Assembly: GCF_013415105.1 (NCBI RefSeq)
Contig: NZ_JACCDF010000003.1
Span: forward strand, 62,001-126,000
DNA length: 64,000 bases
Source: Vreelandella salicampi
GTDB lineage: Bacteria > Pseudomonadota > Gammaproteobacteria > Pseudomonadales > Halomonadaceae
Direction of reading: 5' to 3'
Below the pieces are notes generated by a model. The model saw nothing but the letters and a program-made list of their open reading frames with translations, did no database searches and was not told where the DNA came from. Of this stretch, positions 1 through 12,638 are shown piece by piece. Made by a program: the position numbers and the translations under genes. Positions within the stretch are counted from its first letter, which is position 1, and each line of letters begins with the position of its first letter.

Positions 1-477
1 GCGATTAGCGCAATGATACTTCCCGGTGTGTCGGGTAGCTTCTTGCTTCTCACCATGGGGCTTTATGGCACGATTATGCAGGCGATACGCGGGTTTGATA
101 TGACCGTGATCGCAATTTTTGCGGCTGGCTGCGCCGTTGGTCTTGCGCTCTTCTCGCGTCTTTTGTCGTGGCTCTTGCGCCGCCATCATGGTGCCACCAT
201 GCAGTTGCTATTAGGCTTTATTATCGGTTCGTTGCCGGTTCTCTGGCCTTGGCGCGAGCTGGTAAGCTATCAACTAGGCCCCAATGGGCAGATGATCCCG
301 TTGGCGCATCGTTACCTGATGCCGGATGATTACGCGGTACTGATCGGCGGCTCCGCTCAGGTTTGGGGAGTTATCGCTCTCATGCTAGTGGGGGCGGCGT
401 TGGTTGTCGCACTCAATCGCCACGCCTCAGGCTCAAACACGTCACGCGGCGCTCACCTCAGCGCTGAAAAGGAGTAA
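1..477 (+). CDS. DUF368 family membrane protein, 3' part
   Basis: The reading frame is open from the first base of the window, so the 5' end lies outside. About 158 residues are visible. The segment PGVSGSFLLLTMGLY near the beginning is typical of DUF368, a family of polytopic inner-membrane proteins; related proteins have been proposed to move lipid carriers, but nothing here shows the substrate. At least three hydrophobic segments can be seen. The stop codon is 7 bases before the nlpD start, and the nlpD ribosome binding site (AAGGAG) lies inside the last codons, so the two genes are probably co-transcribed. In several gammaproteobacteria the surE-pcm-nlpD-rpoS group occupies this place, so surE and pcm may lie just upstream. 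Confidence 0.85.
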   Translation, partial: AISAMILPGVSGSFLLLTMGLYGTIMQAIRGFDMTVIAIFAAGCAVGLALFSRLLSWLLRRHHGATMQLLLGFIIGSLPVLWPWRELVSYQLGPNGQMIPLAHRYLMPDDYAVLIGGSAQVWGVIALMLVGAALVVALNRHASGSNTSRGAHLSAEKE

Positions 478-484
478 GAATTGC

Positions 485-1522
<1,038 letters not shown>

Positions 1523-1625
1523 ATCGACGCCTCAATAATGATAAAAGCAAACACAACAGCGGCGCACATAACGTTCTTGGCGTTCAGTTAGCAGAACAAA
1601 AGGCGAGATAACGGGGGTGGGGACG

Positions 1626-2603
1626 ATGAGTATGCTGGAACGAGAACTACAGGAAGTAGATCTTAGTGATGCGGAAGAAGCGCTAAGCGAGATAGACAGC
1701 GAAGCGGCAGCTGCCGAAGAAGAAGCGTTTGAAAAAGCGCTCGGACGCGAAGGCCGCCAGCAGCAGCAAAGCCTGGATGCCACGCAGATCTATCTCAATG
1801 AAATTGGCTTCTCGCCGCTTTTAACGCCCGAAGAAGAGGTCCACTACGGTCGCTTAGCGCGTAAAGGTGACCCGCTTGGACGCTCGCGGATGATTGAGTC
1901 CAACCTGCGTCTGGTGGTAAAGATCGCTCGCCGTTACCTTAACCGTGGCTTGACGCTTCTGGATTTGATCGAAGAGGGCAACTTAGGCCTCATTCGTGCC
2001 GTGGAGAAATTTGACCCTGAGCGCGGCTTTCGCTTTTCGACGTACGCCACTTGGTGGATCCGGCAAACGATCGAACGGGCGTTGATGAACCAGACCCGCA
2101 CGATTCGCTTACCGATTCACGTGGTCAAAGAGCTCAATATCTACCTGCGGGCCGCGCGGGAGTTGACGCAAAAATTCGACCATGAAGCCACGCCCGAAGA
2201 GATCGCCGACCATCTGGATAAACCGGTTGAAACGGTTAAAAAAATGCTCGGGCTCAATGAGCGTGTTTCCTCGGTCGACTACCCAGTCGGCGGCGATAGC
2301 GATAAACCTCTGATCGATACCTTGACCGATGACGACGACCACGGCCCTGAAGCCTCATTGGTGGATGGCGATGTCAAAGAACACGTTGACGAGTGGCTGG
2401 GCGAGTTGACCGAAAAGCAGCGCGAAGTGGTCGTACGCCGCTTTGGTTTACGTGGCCATGAAGCCGCTACCCTGGAAGAGGTCGGGGCGGAAATCGGCCT
2501 TACTCGTGAGCGTGTGCGCCAAATTCAAGTGGAAGCCTTAAAGAAGCTGCGGCGCGTATTGGAAAAGCAAGGCCTTTCACTGGAAGCCATTTTTGAAAGC
2601 TAA
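1626..2603 (+). CDS. rpoS: RNA polymerase sigma factor RpoS
   Basis: Stationary-phase and general stress sigma factor (sigma-38), 325 residues. The variable acidic N-terminus is followed by region 1.2 ([16 protein letters not shown]), region 2 with [16 protein letters not shown] (2.3-2.4), region 3, and region 4.2 with [19 protein letters not shown]. The shorter N-terminus and lack of region 1.1 separate it from RpoD at 21141. The ATG at 1626 is preferred over a GTG three codons upstream; the Shine-Dalgarno is only a G-rich stretch, so a start at 1632 is possible. The 103-base gap after nlpD is the usual place of this gene. In a halophile RpoS is likely to be tied to osmotic stress. Confidence 0.97.
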   Translation: MSMLERELQEVDLSDAEEALSEIDSEAAAAEEEAFEKALGREGRQQQQSLDATQIYLNEIGFSPLLTPEEEVHYGRLARKGDPLGRSRMIESNLRLVVKIARRYLNRGLTLLDLIEEGNLGLIRAVEKFDPERGFRFSTYATWWIRQTIERALMNQTRTIRLPIHVVKELNIYLRAARELTQKFDHEATPEEIADHLDKPVETVKKMLGLNERVSSVDYPVGGDSDKPLIDTLTDDDDHGPEASLVDGDVKEHVDEWLGELTEKQREVVVRRFGLRGHEAATLEEVGAEIGLTRERVRQIQVEALKKLRRVLEKQGLSLEAIFES

Positions 2604-2635
2604 TTTTAACCCACCGATGATAAGCGAGACCACGC

Positions 2636-3745
2636 ATGCGCCCGTTGGTAGCTCATATCGACCTGGACGCACTGCGTCATAACTATCGGCTCGCCTGTTC
2701 CTGTGCGCCCCAAAGTCAGGCGGTTGCGGTAATTAAAGCCGATGCGTACGGCCACGGGGCGGTAGCCTGTGCAAAAGCGCTTGAAGGCGACGTTCTTGAA
2801 AAAAAAGCACCGGCCTTTGCCGTTGCTTGTATCGAAGAAGCGATGGCACTGCGTGACGCGGGGGTTCAAACGCCGATTGTGCTGCTCGAAGGTATTTTCT
2901 CCGCCGATGAACTCTCTTATGTGGATAAACACCGGCTATGGATGTCGATTCACAGCCGGTGGCAGCTCGAAGCCCTGCAGGCGTTTACGCCGAGCGCGCC
3001 CATACCCGTTTGGCTGAAAGTCGACTCCGGCATGCACCGACTGGGGTTTGCCCCCGAGCAGGCGGCAAGCGTATGGCGCAAGCTAGAGGCCATGCCAGAG
3101 GCCGGTGCACTGCACTTGATGAGCCACTTTGCGACGGCTGATGCCACGGATAGCGCTTATTTTTCTCAGCAAATGGCCATATTGGAAGCACTTGCCGCCG
3201 AGCTTAACGCGCCGCTTTGTTTAGCCAACTCGCCGGCAACACTGGCTCGCCCAGAAGCTCACGGCGCTTGGCACCGCCCCGGCGTCATGCTCTACGGCAG
3301 TGATCCGCTGGAAGCCCCCAATAAACTCACGCGCCAACTGCAACCGGTGATGACACTGCGCTCAGAGATTATCTCCCTGCGCGAGATCGAAGCGGGTGAG
3401 CCGGTTGGTTACGGCGGGCGTTGGCACGCGCCGCGTCGTTCGCGCATTGCGGTGGTCGCGGCAGGCTACGGCGACGGCTATGACCGCCATGCCGTTGACG
3501 GCACGCCGGTGCTGGTGAATGGTAAGCGCGCCGCACTTGCTGGCAAGGTCTCAATGGATATGCTTACCGTGGATGTTACGGATATCCCCGATGCGGCCAT
3601 CGGCAGCGAGGTCGTGCTCTGGGGCAAAGCGCAAAACGGCGAAGTGCTATCAATCGATGAGGTCGCGCGCTGCTGCGACACCATCAGCTATACCCTACTC
3701 ACCGGTGTGTTGCCGCGTGTGCCTCGGCGCTATGATGGCGTTTAA
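2636..3745 (+). CDS. alr: Alanine racemase
   Basis: PLP-dependent interconversion of L- and D-alanine for peptidoglycan synthesis, cytosolic, 369 residues, the family's normal length. The PLP lysine is in the N-terminal motif AVIKADAYGHG. The C-terminal catalytic tyrosine region reads VGYGGRWHAPRRSRIAVVAAGYGDGY. The segment SHFATAD and the C-terminal YTLLTGVLPRVPR are also typical. The gene starts 32 bases after the rpoS stop on the same strand. Whether the two share a transcript cannot be told, as no terminator is visible between them. This is probably the biosynthetic isozyme, since no D-amino acid dehydrogenase is next to it. Confidence 0.95.
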   Translation: MRPLVAHIDLDALRHNYRLACSCAPQSQAVAVIKADAYGHGAVACAKALEGDVLEKKAPAFAVACIEEAMALRDAGVQTPIVLLEGIFSADELSYVDKHRLWMSIHSRWQLEALQAFTPSAPIPVWLKVDSGMHRLGFAPEQAASVWRKLEAMPEAGALHLMSHFATADATDSAYFSQQMAILEALAAELNAPLCLANSPATLARPEAHGAWHRPGVMLYGSDPLEAPNKLTRQLQPVMTLRSEIISLREIEAGEPVGYGGRWHAPRRSRIAVVAAGYGDGYDRHAVDGTPVLVNGKRAALAGKVSMDMLTVDVTDIPDAAIGSEVVLWGKAQNGEVLSIDEVARCCDTISYTLLTGVLPRVPRRYDGV

Positions 3746-3803
3746 ATCGGGCATGTCAACGTCACTGAGTCATCCTTTCACACTCAAAGATGAATGAAAC
3801 CGC

Positions 3804-4718
3804 ATGGCGAAATCGCGCTACCCCAATTCTTTTGCCCATCCCCGTTACTGGCCGACATGGCTTGCCATTGGCGCTATGTATGTGGCGGCTTGGTTGCCGT
3901 GGCGGGTTAAACTGTGGCTGGGGAAAGGCATTGGTTTGGCGGCCTGGCGCTTGGCCAAACGGCGCCGGCACATTACCGAAACCAACGTGGCGCTCTGTTT
4001 TCCTGACAAAAGTGCTGACGCGCAGCGCCGCCTGGTGAAGGAAACGTTCATTGCCAACGGCATTGGGCTGCTGGAAACCGCGGCGGTTTGGTGCCGTGAT
4101 GCCGAAGACTTTCGCCACCGGGTGGCGTGTGTCGGCGAGGAGCACCTCGCTCGCGCCGAGGCGCAAGGTAAAGGCGTACTGATTATCGGTGTGCACTTTT
4201 CGGCGCTGGACCTGGGTGGCGCGCTGCATTCACTGTTTTTTTCCGCCGATGCGGTATACCGGCCGCACAATAATCCGCTGTTTGACCGCTTTATGATGCG
4301 TGCACGTAAGCGTAATTTTGGTCAATTGATCGACCGATACGACTTACGTACCGCCGTGCGGCGGATAAAGGCGGGGCGCTCGGTTTGGTACTCTCCGGAT
4401 CAAGATTTTGGCCGTGATGCCAGCGTATTCGCGCCTTTCTTCGGCCAGCAGGCCGCGACCATCAAGCTAACGGCAAAAATCGCGCGCTTAACCGGCGCCC
4501 CTGTCGTGCTGCTGATGTTCCACCGCAACCCGGATAACCGCACTTATACGTTCGAGTGGCTGCCCGCTCTGGAGGGCTATCCTAGCGGTGACGATGTCAC
4601 CGATGCCACGCGCGTTAACGCCATCATCGAGCGGGCGATTCTTACCCATCCCGAGCAATACCTATGGCTTCATCGGCGGTTTAAAACCCGACCCGAAGGC
4701 GAAGCGAAGATTTATTGA
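3804..4718 (+). CDS. lpxL: Lipid A lauroyl acyltransferase (LpxL/LpxP type)
   Basis: Inner-membrane enzyme that adds a secondary acyl chain from acyl-ACP to Kdo2-lipid IVA, 304 residues. An N-terminal hydrophobic segment (WLAIGAMYVAAWLPW) is followed by the catalytic motif HFSALD (HX4D) near residue 133. The segments VYRPHNNPLFD and VWYSPDQDFG, and the C-terminal YLWLHRRFKTRPEG, match the LpxL/LpxP branch closely and the LpxM branch less well. The gene follows alr by 58 bases and ends before a strong bidirectional terminator, so it closes the plus-strand run that starts before the window. Which fatty acid it transfers cannot be read from the sequence. Confidence 0.92.
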   Translation: MAKSRYPNSFAHPRYWPTWLAIGAMYVAAWLPWRVKLWLGKGIGLAAWRLAKRRRHITETNVALCFPDKSADAQRRLVKETFIANGIGLLETAAVWCRDAEDFRHRVACVGEEHLARAEAQGKGVLIIGVHFSALDLGGALHSLFFSADAVYRPHNNPLFDRFMMRARKRNFGQLIDRYDLRTAVRRIKAGRSVWYSPDQDFGRDASVFAPFFGQQAATIKLTAKIARLTGAPVVLLMFHRNPDNRTYTFEWLPALEGYPSGDDVTDATRVNAIIERAILTHPEQYLWLHRRFKTRPEGEAKIY

Positions 4719-4735
4719 ACACTTGCCCGAAAAAC

Positions 4736-4768
4736 AAACCGGGCCTGCATATGCAGGCCCGGTTTTTC
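4736..4768. terminator. Bidirectional intrinsic terminator between lpxL and speD
   Basis: A perfect 15-bp inverted repeat (4736-4750 and 4751-4765) with almost no loop is flanked by a T-run on the plus side and an A-rich stretch on the other. It sits between two convergent genes and can serve both. Confidence 0.9.
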
Positions 4769-4803
4769 CCATATATTTAGCCGTAATGTAGTTAGCGATA
4801 ATG

Positions 4804-5598
4804 CTAATCCAAATTGCGCGAGTAGAAAATTTCGAGCATCTCTTTGCGCAGGCGGTTTTCGATATCGCGGGCTTCTTCGAAGGTGATGTCACGCTGTGAG
4901 ATGCCGAACAGGTAATTATCCAGATCGAAATCCTTCAGCAGCATTTTGGTGTGGAACATATTCTCTTGGTACACGTTCACATCAATCATTTGATACTGCT
5001 GCTTAGTATCGTCGGCGAGATAATCCTGGATCGAGGTGATCTCGTGATCAATGAAGAGCTTTTTGCCGTCAACGTCACGGGTAAAGCCGCGCACCCGGTA
5101 ATCCATGGTGACAATATCGGAATCGAAGCTGTGAATCAGGTAGTTTAGCGCCTTGAGTGGGCTGATATGGCCGCAAGTCGACACATCGATATCCAACCGG
5201 AAAGTGCTAATACCGTTATCTGGGTGCGATTCAGGATAGCTATGCACGGTCACATGACTTTTGTCCAGATGCGCGACCACGGTTTCCGGTAGCGGACCAG
5301 GGCCAGGCTCGGTTTGGCCAGGATCGACCTCGTCGAGCTCGTGCTCAGCAATAAGGATCGTTACGCTCGCGCCATGAGGCTCATAGTCCTGGCGGGAAAT
5401 ATTGAGCACATGAGCGCCAATAATGTTGGTCACGTCCTTGAGAATCTGGGTCAGGCGCTCCGCATTGTAGAGCTCATCGATATAATCGATGTAAGCAGCT
5501 CGCTGCTCTTCGGTTTTGGCGTAACAGATATCGTAAATATTGAAGCTCAAAGAGCTGGTCAGGTTGTTAAACCCGTGGAGTCGGAGATTATCTGACAC
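4804..5598 (-). CDS. speD: S-adenosylmethionine decarboxylase proenzyme
   Basis: Pyruvoyl-dependent enzyme that makes decarboxylated SAM, the aminopropyl donor for spermidine; 264 residues, the length of the E. coli type. The self-cleavage serine that becomes the pyruvoyl group lies in [14 protein letters not shown] (about residues 111-124), followed by [13 protein letters not shown]. The start is a GTG at 5598, with GGGAGG eight bases upstream. No speE is adjacent. The OsmC-like gene lies upstream on the same strand with its stop at 5763; a speD-OsmC pair is also seen in pseudomonads, so the order looks ancestral and not newly acquired. Confidence 0.95.
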   Translation of the reverse strand: MSDNLRLHGFNNLTSSLSFNIYDICYAKTEEQRAAYIDYIDELYNAERLTQILKDVTNIIGAHVLNISRQDYEPHGASVTILIAEHELDEVDPGQTEPGPGPLPETVVAHLDKSHVTVHSYPESHPDNGISTFRLDIDVSTCGHISPLKALNYLIHSFDSDIVTMDYRVRGFTRDVDGKKLFIDHEITSIQDYLADDTKQQYQMIDVNVYQENMFHTKMLLKDFDLDNYLFGISQRDITFEEARDIENRLRKEMLEIFYSRNLD

Positions 5599-5762
5599 GT
5601 CCGAACCTCCCTATGGCGGATGAAGACACCCCGACGAGCCAGCGCCGGAACCAAGTCCACTTGCATGAGTGGAAAAGCCGTTGAATACAAGCGCGCGTAT
5701 TATGCCCGGCTGAAGGCAGCGATGCATCTGACCGGGCCATTTTTTTCGTTGCTTGGGTACGG

Positions 5763-6182
5763 CTACGCTTCAACGATTTCAAACGTGTGGGTGATCTCAA
5801 CGCCACCCTGGCCGAGCATGATTGAGGCGCTGCAGTATTTATCCGCAGAGAGCTCGACGGCGCGCTGCACCTGTTTCTCTTTGAGCCCGCGGCCTGAAAT
5901 CACAAAGTGAACGTGAATCTTGGTAAAGACGGACGGCACGCTGTCGGCGCGCTCGGCGTCAAGCTCTGCCACGCAGTCGGTCACATCGGCGCGTGCTTTA
6001 TCGAGAATATTGAGAATATCAAACGCGGTGCACCCGCCCATACCCATTAGCAGCATTTCCATCGGGCGTGGACCGGTGTTGCGTCCGCCGTGCTCGGCTG
6101 GGCCATCGATCACGACGCTGTGCCCGCTGCCGGATTCCGTCACAAATTGGCGACCATCGGTCCATTTAACCCGTGCTTTCAC
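5763..6182 (-). CDS. OsmC family protein (YhfA-like)
   Basis: Small alpha/beta protein of the OsmC/Ohr fold, 139 residues. The two cysteines expected for thiol peroxidase chemistry are present, in MGMGGCTAFDILNIL and SADKYCSASIMLGQGG. It is closer to the YhfA branch than to Ohr; that branch has no settled physiological role. The start is taken as a GTG at 6182 with AGGAGAG just upstream. An ATG 66 bases farther upstream lacks a ribosome binding site and would add an unconserved extension. A 164-base gap separates its stop from the speD start, so co-transcription is possible but not shown. Confidence 0.88.
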   Translation of the reverse strand: MKARVKWTDGRQFVTESGSGHSVVIDGPAEHGGRNTGPRPMEMLLMGMGGCTAFDILNILDKARADVTDCVAELDAERADSVPSVFTKIHVHFVISGRGLKEKQVQRAVELSADKYCSASIMLGQGGVEITHTFEIVEA

Positions 6183-6275
6183 GTTTCTCTCCTGTCTTGT
6201 CGGTCTTGCGTTTGGCTGACGGTACGTATATGGCATGCAGCATAACATTTAATCGCTTTTGTGCGGTCAACTTGG

Positions 6276-7957
<1,682 letters not shown>

Positions 7958-7992
7958 GCAAGCTCCTGGCTGGTCGGGCATGATGCGAGCTG

Positions 7993-7998
7993 TATAAT
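7993..7998 (+). promoter_or_regulatory. Candidate -10 box for the lptD operon
   Basis: A perfect TATAAT is 30 bases before the chosen lptD ATG and inside the 70-base divergent gap with amgK. No clear -35 box is seen; TGGTCG at 7971 is the nearest at suitable spacing and is poor. This would give a leader of about 23 bases. Confidence 0.5.
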
Positions 7999-8027
7999 AC
8001 CGATTCTCGATGCCAAGGATAACGAAC

Positions 8028-10475
8028 ATGGGCAAGCGATTTTTGCGTACCGCGCCGCTAACGCTCGCCGGCGGCCTGCTTGCGGGGGCCTCAAGTGCCG
8101 CGATTGCCCAGAGCGAGCCGCTGCCAGCCCAGGCGCTGGACTGGCAAGCCTGGGAGCAAGGCGAAGCAGCGAGCCGGGTGTGTCGCGGGCGCTATGTGAT
8201 GCCGGGCTACCGCCTGCCGGTTGGTGATGACCCGCGCGAGCTGCAGGTGGAAACCAGCGAATCCGACTACGCGGCGGATGGCGAAGCGATCCTGCGCGGT
8301 GACGTTGTGTTGCGCCGCGGGGACACGGAGCTTGAAGCCGAGTATCTTCACATACCGGCCAGTCGAGAACGGGTCGATGCCGAAGGTGCGTTTGCGCTAC
8401 GCGATGGTCGCGCGCTTTTGCGCGGGTCTGAGGCGACGATGTCGCTGGTGGAGGATCGTGGAGAGGTGAGCAACAGCCACTACGTGCTTTACGAAGAGCG
8501 CGTGCGCGGCCAGGCCGAGCGCTTAGAGCAAGTGGGTGACGCGCAGTATCGCCTGCGAGACGCGAGTTTTACCACCTGCGAACCCGGCGAAAGCACCTGG
8601 CAACTGATTAGCGGCGATATCCGCCTAGATCAAGCCAGCGGTTTTGGCACGGCGCGCAACGCGCGTTTGCAAATCCACGACGTACCGGTGTTTTACTGGC
8701 CGTGGTTACGCTTTCCCATCGATGATCGCCGCCATACCGGTTTGCTCTCGCCAGCGATCAGTTTCTCCAGCGACCAGCTGGATTACACGCAGCCCTTCTA
8801 CTGGAATATCGCTCCCAATCACGATGCCACCGTTACCCCACGTTGGATCAGCGACCGCGGCCTGCTACTTGGCGGCGAGTATCGCTACCTGATGGAGCGT
8901 CATGGCAGTGGTAGTCTTGAAGGGGCGTGGCTGAATAGCGATAACGGCGGCTCCGGCGGTGATGAAGGGCGCTACCAAGGCGAAAACCGCTGGTATTTTG
9001 ACGCCGAGCATCAAGGTCGCGTTAACAACCGCAGCAAGTATCAGCTACGTTATGGTGCGGCAAGTGACGGACGCTATTTTGATGATTTTGGCAACGAATT
9101 TGGTTCCAATGATCGCTACGGTATGGAGCGCTTGGCCCAGGTGGGTTATCAAGGCGAGCGCTGGCGTTTGGATGCCCGTGCCCAAGGCTATCAGCGCCTG
9201 GATGACCCCTTAAGCGACAGCGATAAACCTTTCTACCGCTTGCCCAGCTTGACCGCCCAAGCGCGCTGGCAGCAGGAGAGCGGCCTCTACAGCGAATGGA
9301 ACAGCAACGCTACCTACTTCTGGCGCGATGTGGATGAAACCATGGTGCCCGAGCGTGAAGCGGCTACCGGTGGTCGTATCCACTTAGCACCAGCGCTGGG
9401 GTGGCGCTTTGAGCGCCCGTGGGGCTACTTGGAGCCGCGTACCGAGCTTTGGAACACCGCCTACGCATTGGATTACGGCAACCGCGAAACGACGTTGGAT
9501 CAATCGCCTGATCGCAGCGTCGCGATCAGCTCCCTCGATGGCGGACTTGTCTTTGAGCGTGAGCTGGATCTTGGCGAGCGCAACTATCGTCAGACGCTAG
9601 AGCCACGCGTGAATTATGCGTTTGTTCCGCGCACCAACCAGGTGGATTTGCCCGAGTTCGACAGCCGCGAGCGTGCCTTCACATGGGGGCAACTGTGGTC
9701 GGCAAAGCGGTTCTCGGGTACTGATCGGGTGGGCGATTTAAACCGCCTCTCGCTGGGCGTGCAGTCGCGGCTGTTGGAAAGCGAGTCGGGCCAAGAACGT
9801 GTGCGCGTCGGTGTCGGGCAAAGCCTCTATTTCGCGGATCGCCGCGTGGGGATCGACGGCGATGACAGTACTTTGCCCGAACGTGCAAGTGCCCATAACG
9901 ATGTCAATCCAGAAAGCTATTACCAGGCTACTCGGGAGCGCTCACCATGGGTCACGCGGCTTGACTGGCAAATTAATGACCGCTGGAGCACCGGCGCCGA
10001 GTGGCTTTACGATGACCAGCGCGAGCTAACCGAGCGCTCAAGTGTCGATCTTGCCTACCGTCATCCGCGTGGTCACGTGGTGAACCTTGGCTACCGCTGG
10101 GAGATCGAAGGCTTTGACCCTAGCCTCGTGCCCGGCGATGACAGCTACCGGCGCTACGCGCGAGAAGAATGGGATGTATCGCTTGCGTGGAAGGCGAGCC
10201 CGCAGATTGATTTGATCGGCCGTTACCTTCACGATCAAACCAATGAGCGCCCGCTGGAGCAGCTTTATGGCGTGCAGTGGAACGATTGCTGTTATGGCGT
10301 TCAGCTCGTGTGGCGCCAGTGGCTGGATGACAACGATACGGCGCGTGTCGGGGACGACTTTAACGACCGCGGCCTGTTCTTACGCTTTGTTTTCCGGGGG
10401 CTTGGCGGGGTTGGCCAAGAGGCGGACAGCTACTTTGAACGCACCATTCCTGGCTATCGCCCAACATCGCTCTAA
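8028..10475 (+). CDS. lptD: LPS-assembly protein LptD
   Basis: Outer-membrane beta-barrel that, with the lipoprotein LptE, inserts lipopolysaccharide in the outer leaflet; 815 residues. A signal peptide ending near SSAAIAQ is followed by the periplasmic OstA/jellyroll domain (about residues 60-200) and the C-terminal barrel with many alternating aromatic strands. All four cysteines needed for the two inter-domain disulfides can be seen: Cys52 (RVCRGRY), one in TTCEPGES, and the adjacent pair in NDCCYG. The ATG at 8028 is chosen over one six codons upstream because AAGGAT precedes it. First gene of a seven-gene plus-strand run. Confidence 0.96.
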   Translation: MGKRFLRTAPLTLAGGLLAGASSAAIAQSEPLPAQALDWQAWEQGEAASRVCRGRYVMPGYRLPVGDDPRELQVETSESDYAADGEAILRGDVVLRRGDTELEAEYLHIPASRERVDAEGAFALRDGRALLRGSEATMSLVEDRGEVSNSHYVLYEERVRGQAERLEQVGDAQYRLRDASFTTCEPGESTWQLISGDIRLDQASGFGTARNARLQIHDVPVFYWPWLRFPIDDRRHTGLLSPAISFSSDQLDYTQPFYWNIAPNHDATVTPRWISDRGLLLGGEYRYLMERHGSGSLEGAWLNSDNGGSGGDEGRYQGENRWYFDAEHQGRVNNRSKYQLRYGAASDGRYFDDFGNEFGSNDRYGMERLAQVGYQGERWRLDARAQGYQRLDDPLSDSDKPFYRLPSLTAQARWQQESGLYSEWNSNATYFWRDVDETMVPEREAATGGRIHLAPALGWRFERPWGYLEPRTELWNTAYALDYGNRETTLDQSPDRSVAISSLDGGLVFERELDLGERNYRQTLEPRVNYAFVPRTNQVDLPEFDSRERAFTWGQLWSAKRFSGTDRVGDLNRLSLGVQSRLLESESGQERVRVGVGQSLYFADRRVGIDGDDSTLPERASAHNDVNPESYYQATRERSPWVTRLDWQINDRWSTGAEWLYDDQRELTERSSVDLAYRHPRGHVVNLGYRWEIEGFDPSLVPGDDSYRRYAREEWDVSLAWKASPQIDLIGRYLHDQTNERPLEQLYGVQWNDCCYGVQLVWRQWLDDNDTARVGDDFNDRGLFLRFVFRGLGGVGQEADSYFERTIPGYRPTSL

Positions 10476-10519
10476 GCGTTGGCAGGCGATGAGACAGGGT
10501 AATTAAAAGAGACGTTTTC

Positions 10520-11545
10520 ATGATGATGAGAAAGATGTTGCTAGGCCGCGCTAAGCACCGCGCGTTAAGTAGTGCGTTAGTGCTTTGCATGGGCGCTGGT
10601 GTCGGCCTTAAGGCTGAATCGGTTGAGGCACAATCGCAACCGTTAGGCGAGCGCCAAATGCTTGACCGGATTGTGGCGGTGGTGAATGACGGCGCGATTA
10701 TGCAAAGTGAGTTAGAAGACCGCCTTGATCGCCTCATGAACCAGATGGAAGCGCAAGACAGTACGCCGCCTCCGCGGGAGCAGCTTGAAGAGCAGGTGCT
10801 TGAACGCATGGTGGTGGAGGAGATTCAGCTGCAAATGGCGCGTGACGCCAACTTAAGCGTTGACGACACCGAGCTTAATCGCCAAGTGCGAAGCATCGCT
10901 GAGTCTAATGGTATGTCGCTTGAAGCCTTTGCTGACCGTCTTGAAGAGGACGGCATGACCCTTGCTCAAGTGCGCGAAGACGTGCGCCGTGAATTATTAA
11001 TGCGCCAAGTGCAGCAGCGTCAAATTGGGCAGCGGGTTTCTGTCAGCGAGCGCGACGTTGAGCGTTTCTTAAGCCAGCAGCCGTCGACCTCAGGTGATAC
11101 CTCGGTCATCGAAGAAACCCGCGCCCGGCATATTTTGGTGGAACTCAACCCCACGCGTAACGAAGAGCAGGCCCGCGCGCGTGCCGAACAAGCGCGTGAA
11201 CGCGTCATGCAGGGCGAAGACTTCGCCACCGTGGCACGCGAAATGAGCGACGATAGCGGTAGTGCGCTAAACGGCGGCTCGCTAGGCTGGGTACGCCCGG
11301 GGCAGACCGTGCCGGCGTTTGAAGAGGTGATGCGCGAGCTTTCGCCCAACCAAGTCTCCGAACCTGTGCGCTCGCAATTTGGGTATCACGTGATCGAAGT
11401 CTTGGAGCGTCGTCGTGAAGACGTCACCGACGAGGCGCGCCGCGAACAGGTACGCCAAGCGATTTTTCAGCGCCGCGCCAATGAAGAGGTGAACGCTTGG
11501 CAGCGGGAAATTCGCTCACAGGCGTTCGTGGATATTCGCCTCTAA
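10520..11545 (+). CDS. surA: Periplasmic chaperone and peptidyl-prolyl isomerase SurA
   Basis: Chaperone for outer-membrane proteins such as LptD, exported by an N-terminal signal (ALSSALVLCMGAGVGLKAESVEA). The 341 residues contain the SurA N-domain (LDRIVAVVNDGAIMQSELEDRL onward), one parvulin/PPIC domain at about residues 200-297 (ARHILVEL to FGYHVIEVLE) and the C-terminal helix with WQREIRSQAFVDIRL. E. coli SurA is about 428 residues and has two parvulin domains. Here the N-domain runs into the single one after a short linker, so one, probably P1, is missing. The reading frame is intact, so this is a shorter architecture and not a broken gene. Confidence 0.93.
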   Translation: MMMRKMLLGRAKHRALSSALVLCMGAGVGLKAESVEAQSQPLGERQMLDRIVAVVNDGAIMQSELEDRLDRLMNQMEAQDSTPPPREQLEEQVLERMVVEEIQLQMARDANLSVDDTELNRQVRSIAESNGMSLEAFADRLEEDGMTLAQVREDVRRELLMRQVQQRQIGQRVSVSERDVERFLSQQPSTSGDTSVIEETRARHILVELNPTRNEEQARARAEQARERVMQGEDFATVAREMSDDSGSALNGGSLGWVRPGQTVPAFEEVMRELSPNQVSEPVRSQFGYHVIEVLERRREDVTDEARREQVRQAIFQRRANEEVNAWQREIRSQAFVDIRL

Positions 11546-12621
11546 TGCCACAACGTGAGGCGCTGTCACCTCTTTTACCGGTGGCCATCACTACCGGCGA
11601 GCCGGCGGGTATTGGCCCGGAGCTGACCCTCATGCTCGCCGAACGCGGTGAACTGCCACCGCACAGCGTCGCCGTGGGGGATATCACGCTGCTGGCTGAG
11701 CGCGCCGAGCTATTGGGGCTGAAGGTTGAATTGGCGGCTTGTCAGCCTGGCGAGCCTTTGCCGGAAGGCCCCAGTGTGCTCCCCGTGTGGCCGGTGGCCC
11801 TTGACACCCCGAGCCAGCCGGGCGTGCTGAACGCGGCCAATGCCGCCTATGTGCTGGCGACGCTTGCGGCGGCAGTGCACGCCTGTCAAAACGGCCATGC
11901 GGCGGCGATGACCACCGCGCCGCTGCATAAAGGTGTGATCATCGACGGAGGCTATCCCACCTTTACCGGCCATACCGAATGGCTGCGCGACGCTTGTGGC
12001 GCAGAAGAGGTGGTGATGATGCTGGCCACCGATAGCGCACTGCACGCCCAAGTGTCAGGCTGGCAGGGGCCCGCTGATCTTCGCGTGGCGCTTCTTACCA
12101 CGCATTTGCCGCTGCGTGCGGTTGCTGATGCCGTGACGCCAACGCGGCTTGTCCGTATCAGCCGAATTCTGGCGGCGGATCTGACCCGTCAGTTCGGTAT
12201 TGCCAAGCCGCGTATCGCCGTGTGCGGGTTAAATCCTCACGCCGGAGAAGACGGCCACCTCGGTCGTGAAGAGTTGGACATTATCTCTCCTACCCTAGAG
12301 GCGCTGCGTGCACAGGGGCTGGATGTGCGCGGCCCCTACCCAGCGGATACGCTTTTCACCCCGCGCCACCTGGCGGAGGTGGACGCTGTGCTCGCCATGT
12401 ATCACGACCAGGGCTTGGCGGTGCTCAAGTACGCCGGTTTCGGCAATGCCGCTAATATGACGTTAGGGCTACCGTTGGTGCGCACCTCGGTGGATCACGG
12501 CACGGCGCTCGATCTGGCTGGCACCGGCAAAGCCTCGCCGGCGAGTCTTGCCGTGGCGATTCGGCTGGCGCGTCATCTTGCCGACCAACGTGCTGCCACC
12601 TGTACGACTTCTCATCTTTGA
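11545..12621 (+). CDS. pdxA: 4-hydroxythreonine-4-phosphate dehydrogenase
   Basis: NAD-dependent oxidation of 4-phosphohydroxy-L-threonine in the DXP-dependent pathway to pyridoxal phosphate; 358 residues. [12 protein letters not shown] is at the N-terminus. The metal-site histidines are in [21 protein letters not shown] and [13 protein letters not shown]. The ATG overlaps the surA stop by one base (TAATG), which also fixes the start; a longer frame that begins inside surA can be dismissed. The product feeds PLP enzymes such as Alr elsewhere in the window. Confidence 0.95.
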   Translation: MPQREALSPLLPVAITTGEPAGIGPELTLMLAERGELPPHSVAVGDITLLAERAELLGLKVELAACQPGEPLPEGPSVLPVWPVALDTPSQPGVLNAANAAYVLATLAAAVHACQNGHAAAMTTAPLHKGVIIDGGYPTFTGHTEWLRDACGAEEVVMMLATDSALHAQVSGWQGPADLRVALLTTHLPLRAVADAVTPTRLVRISRILAADLTRQFGIAKPRIAVCGLNPHAGEDGHLGREELDIISPTLEALRAQGLDVRGPYPADTLFTPRHLAEVDAVLAMYHDQGLAVLKYAGFGNAANMTLGLPLVRTSVDHGTALDLAGTGKASPASLAVAIRLARHLADQRAATCTTSHL

Positions 12622-12638
12622 CCCAGGAATTTCGCTTC

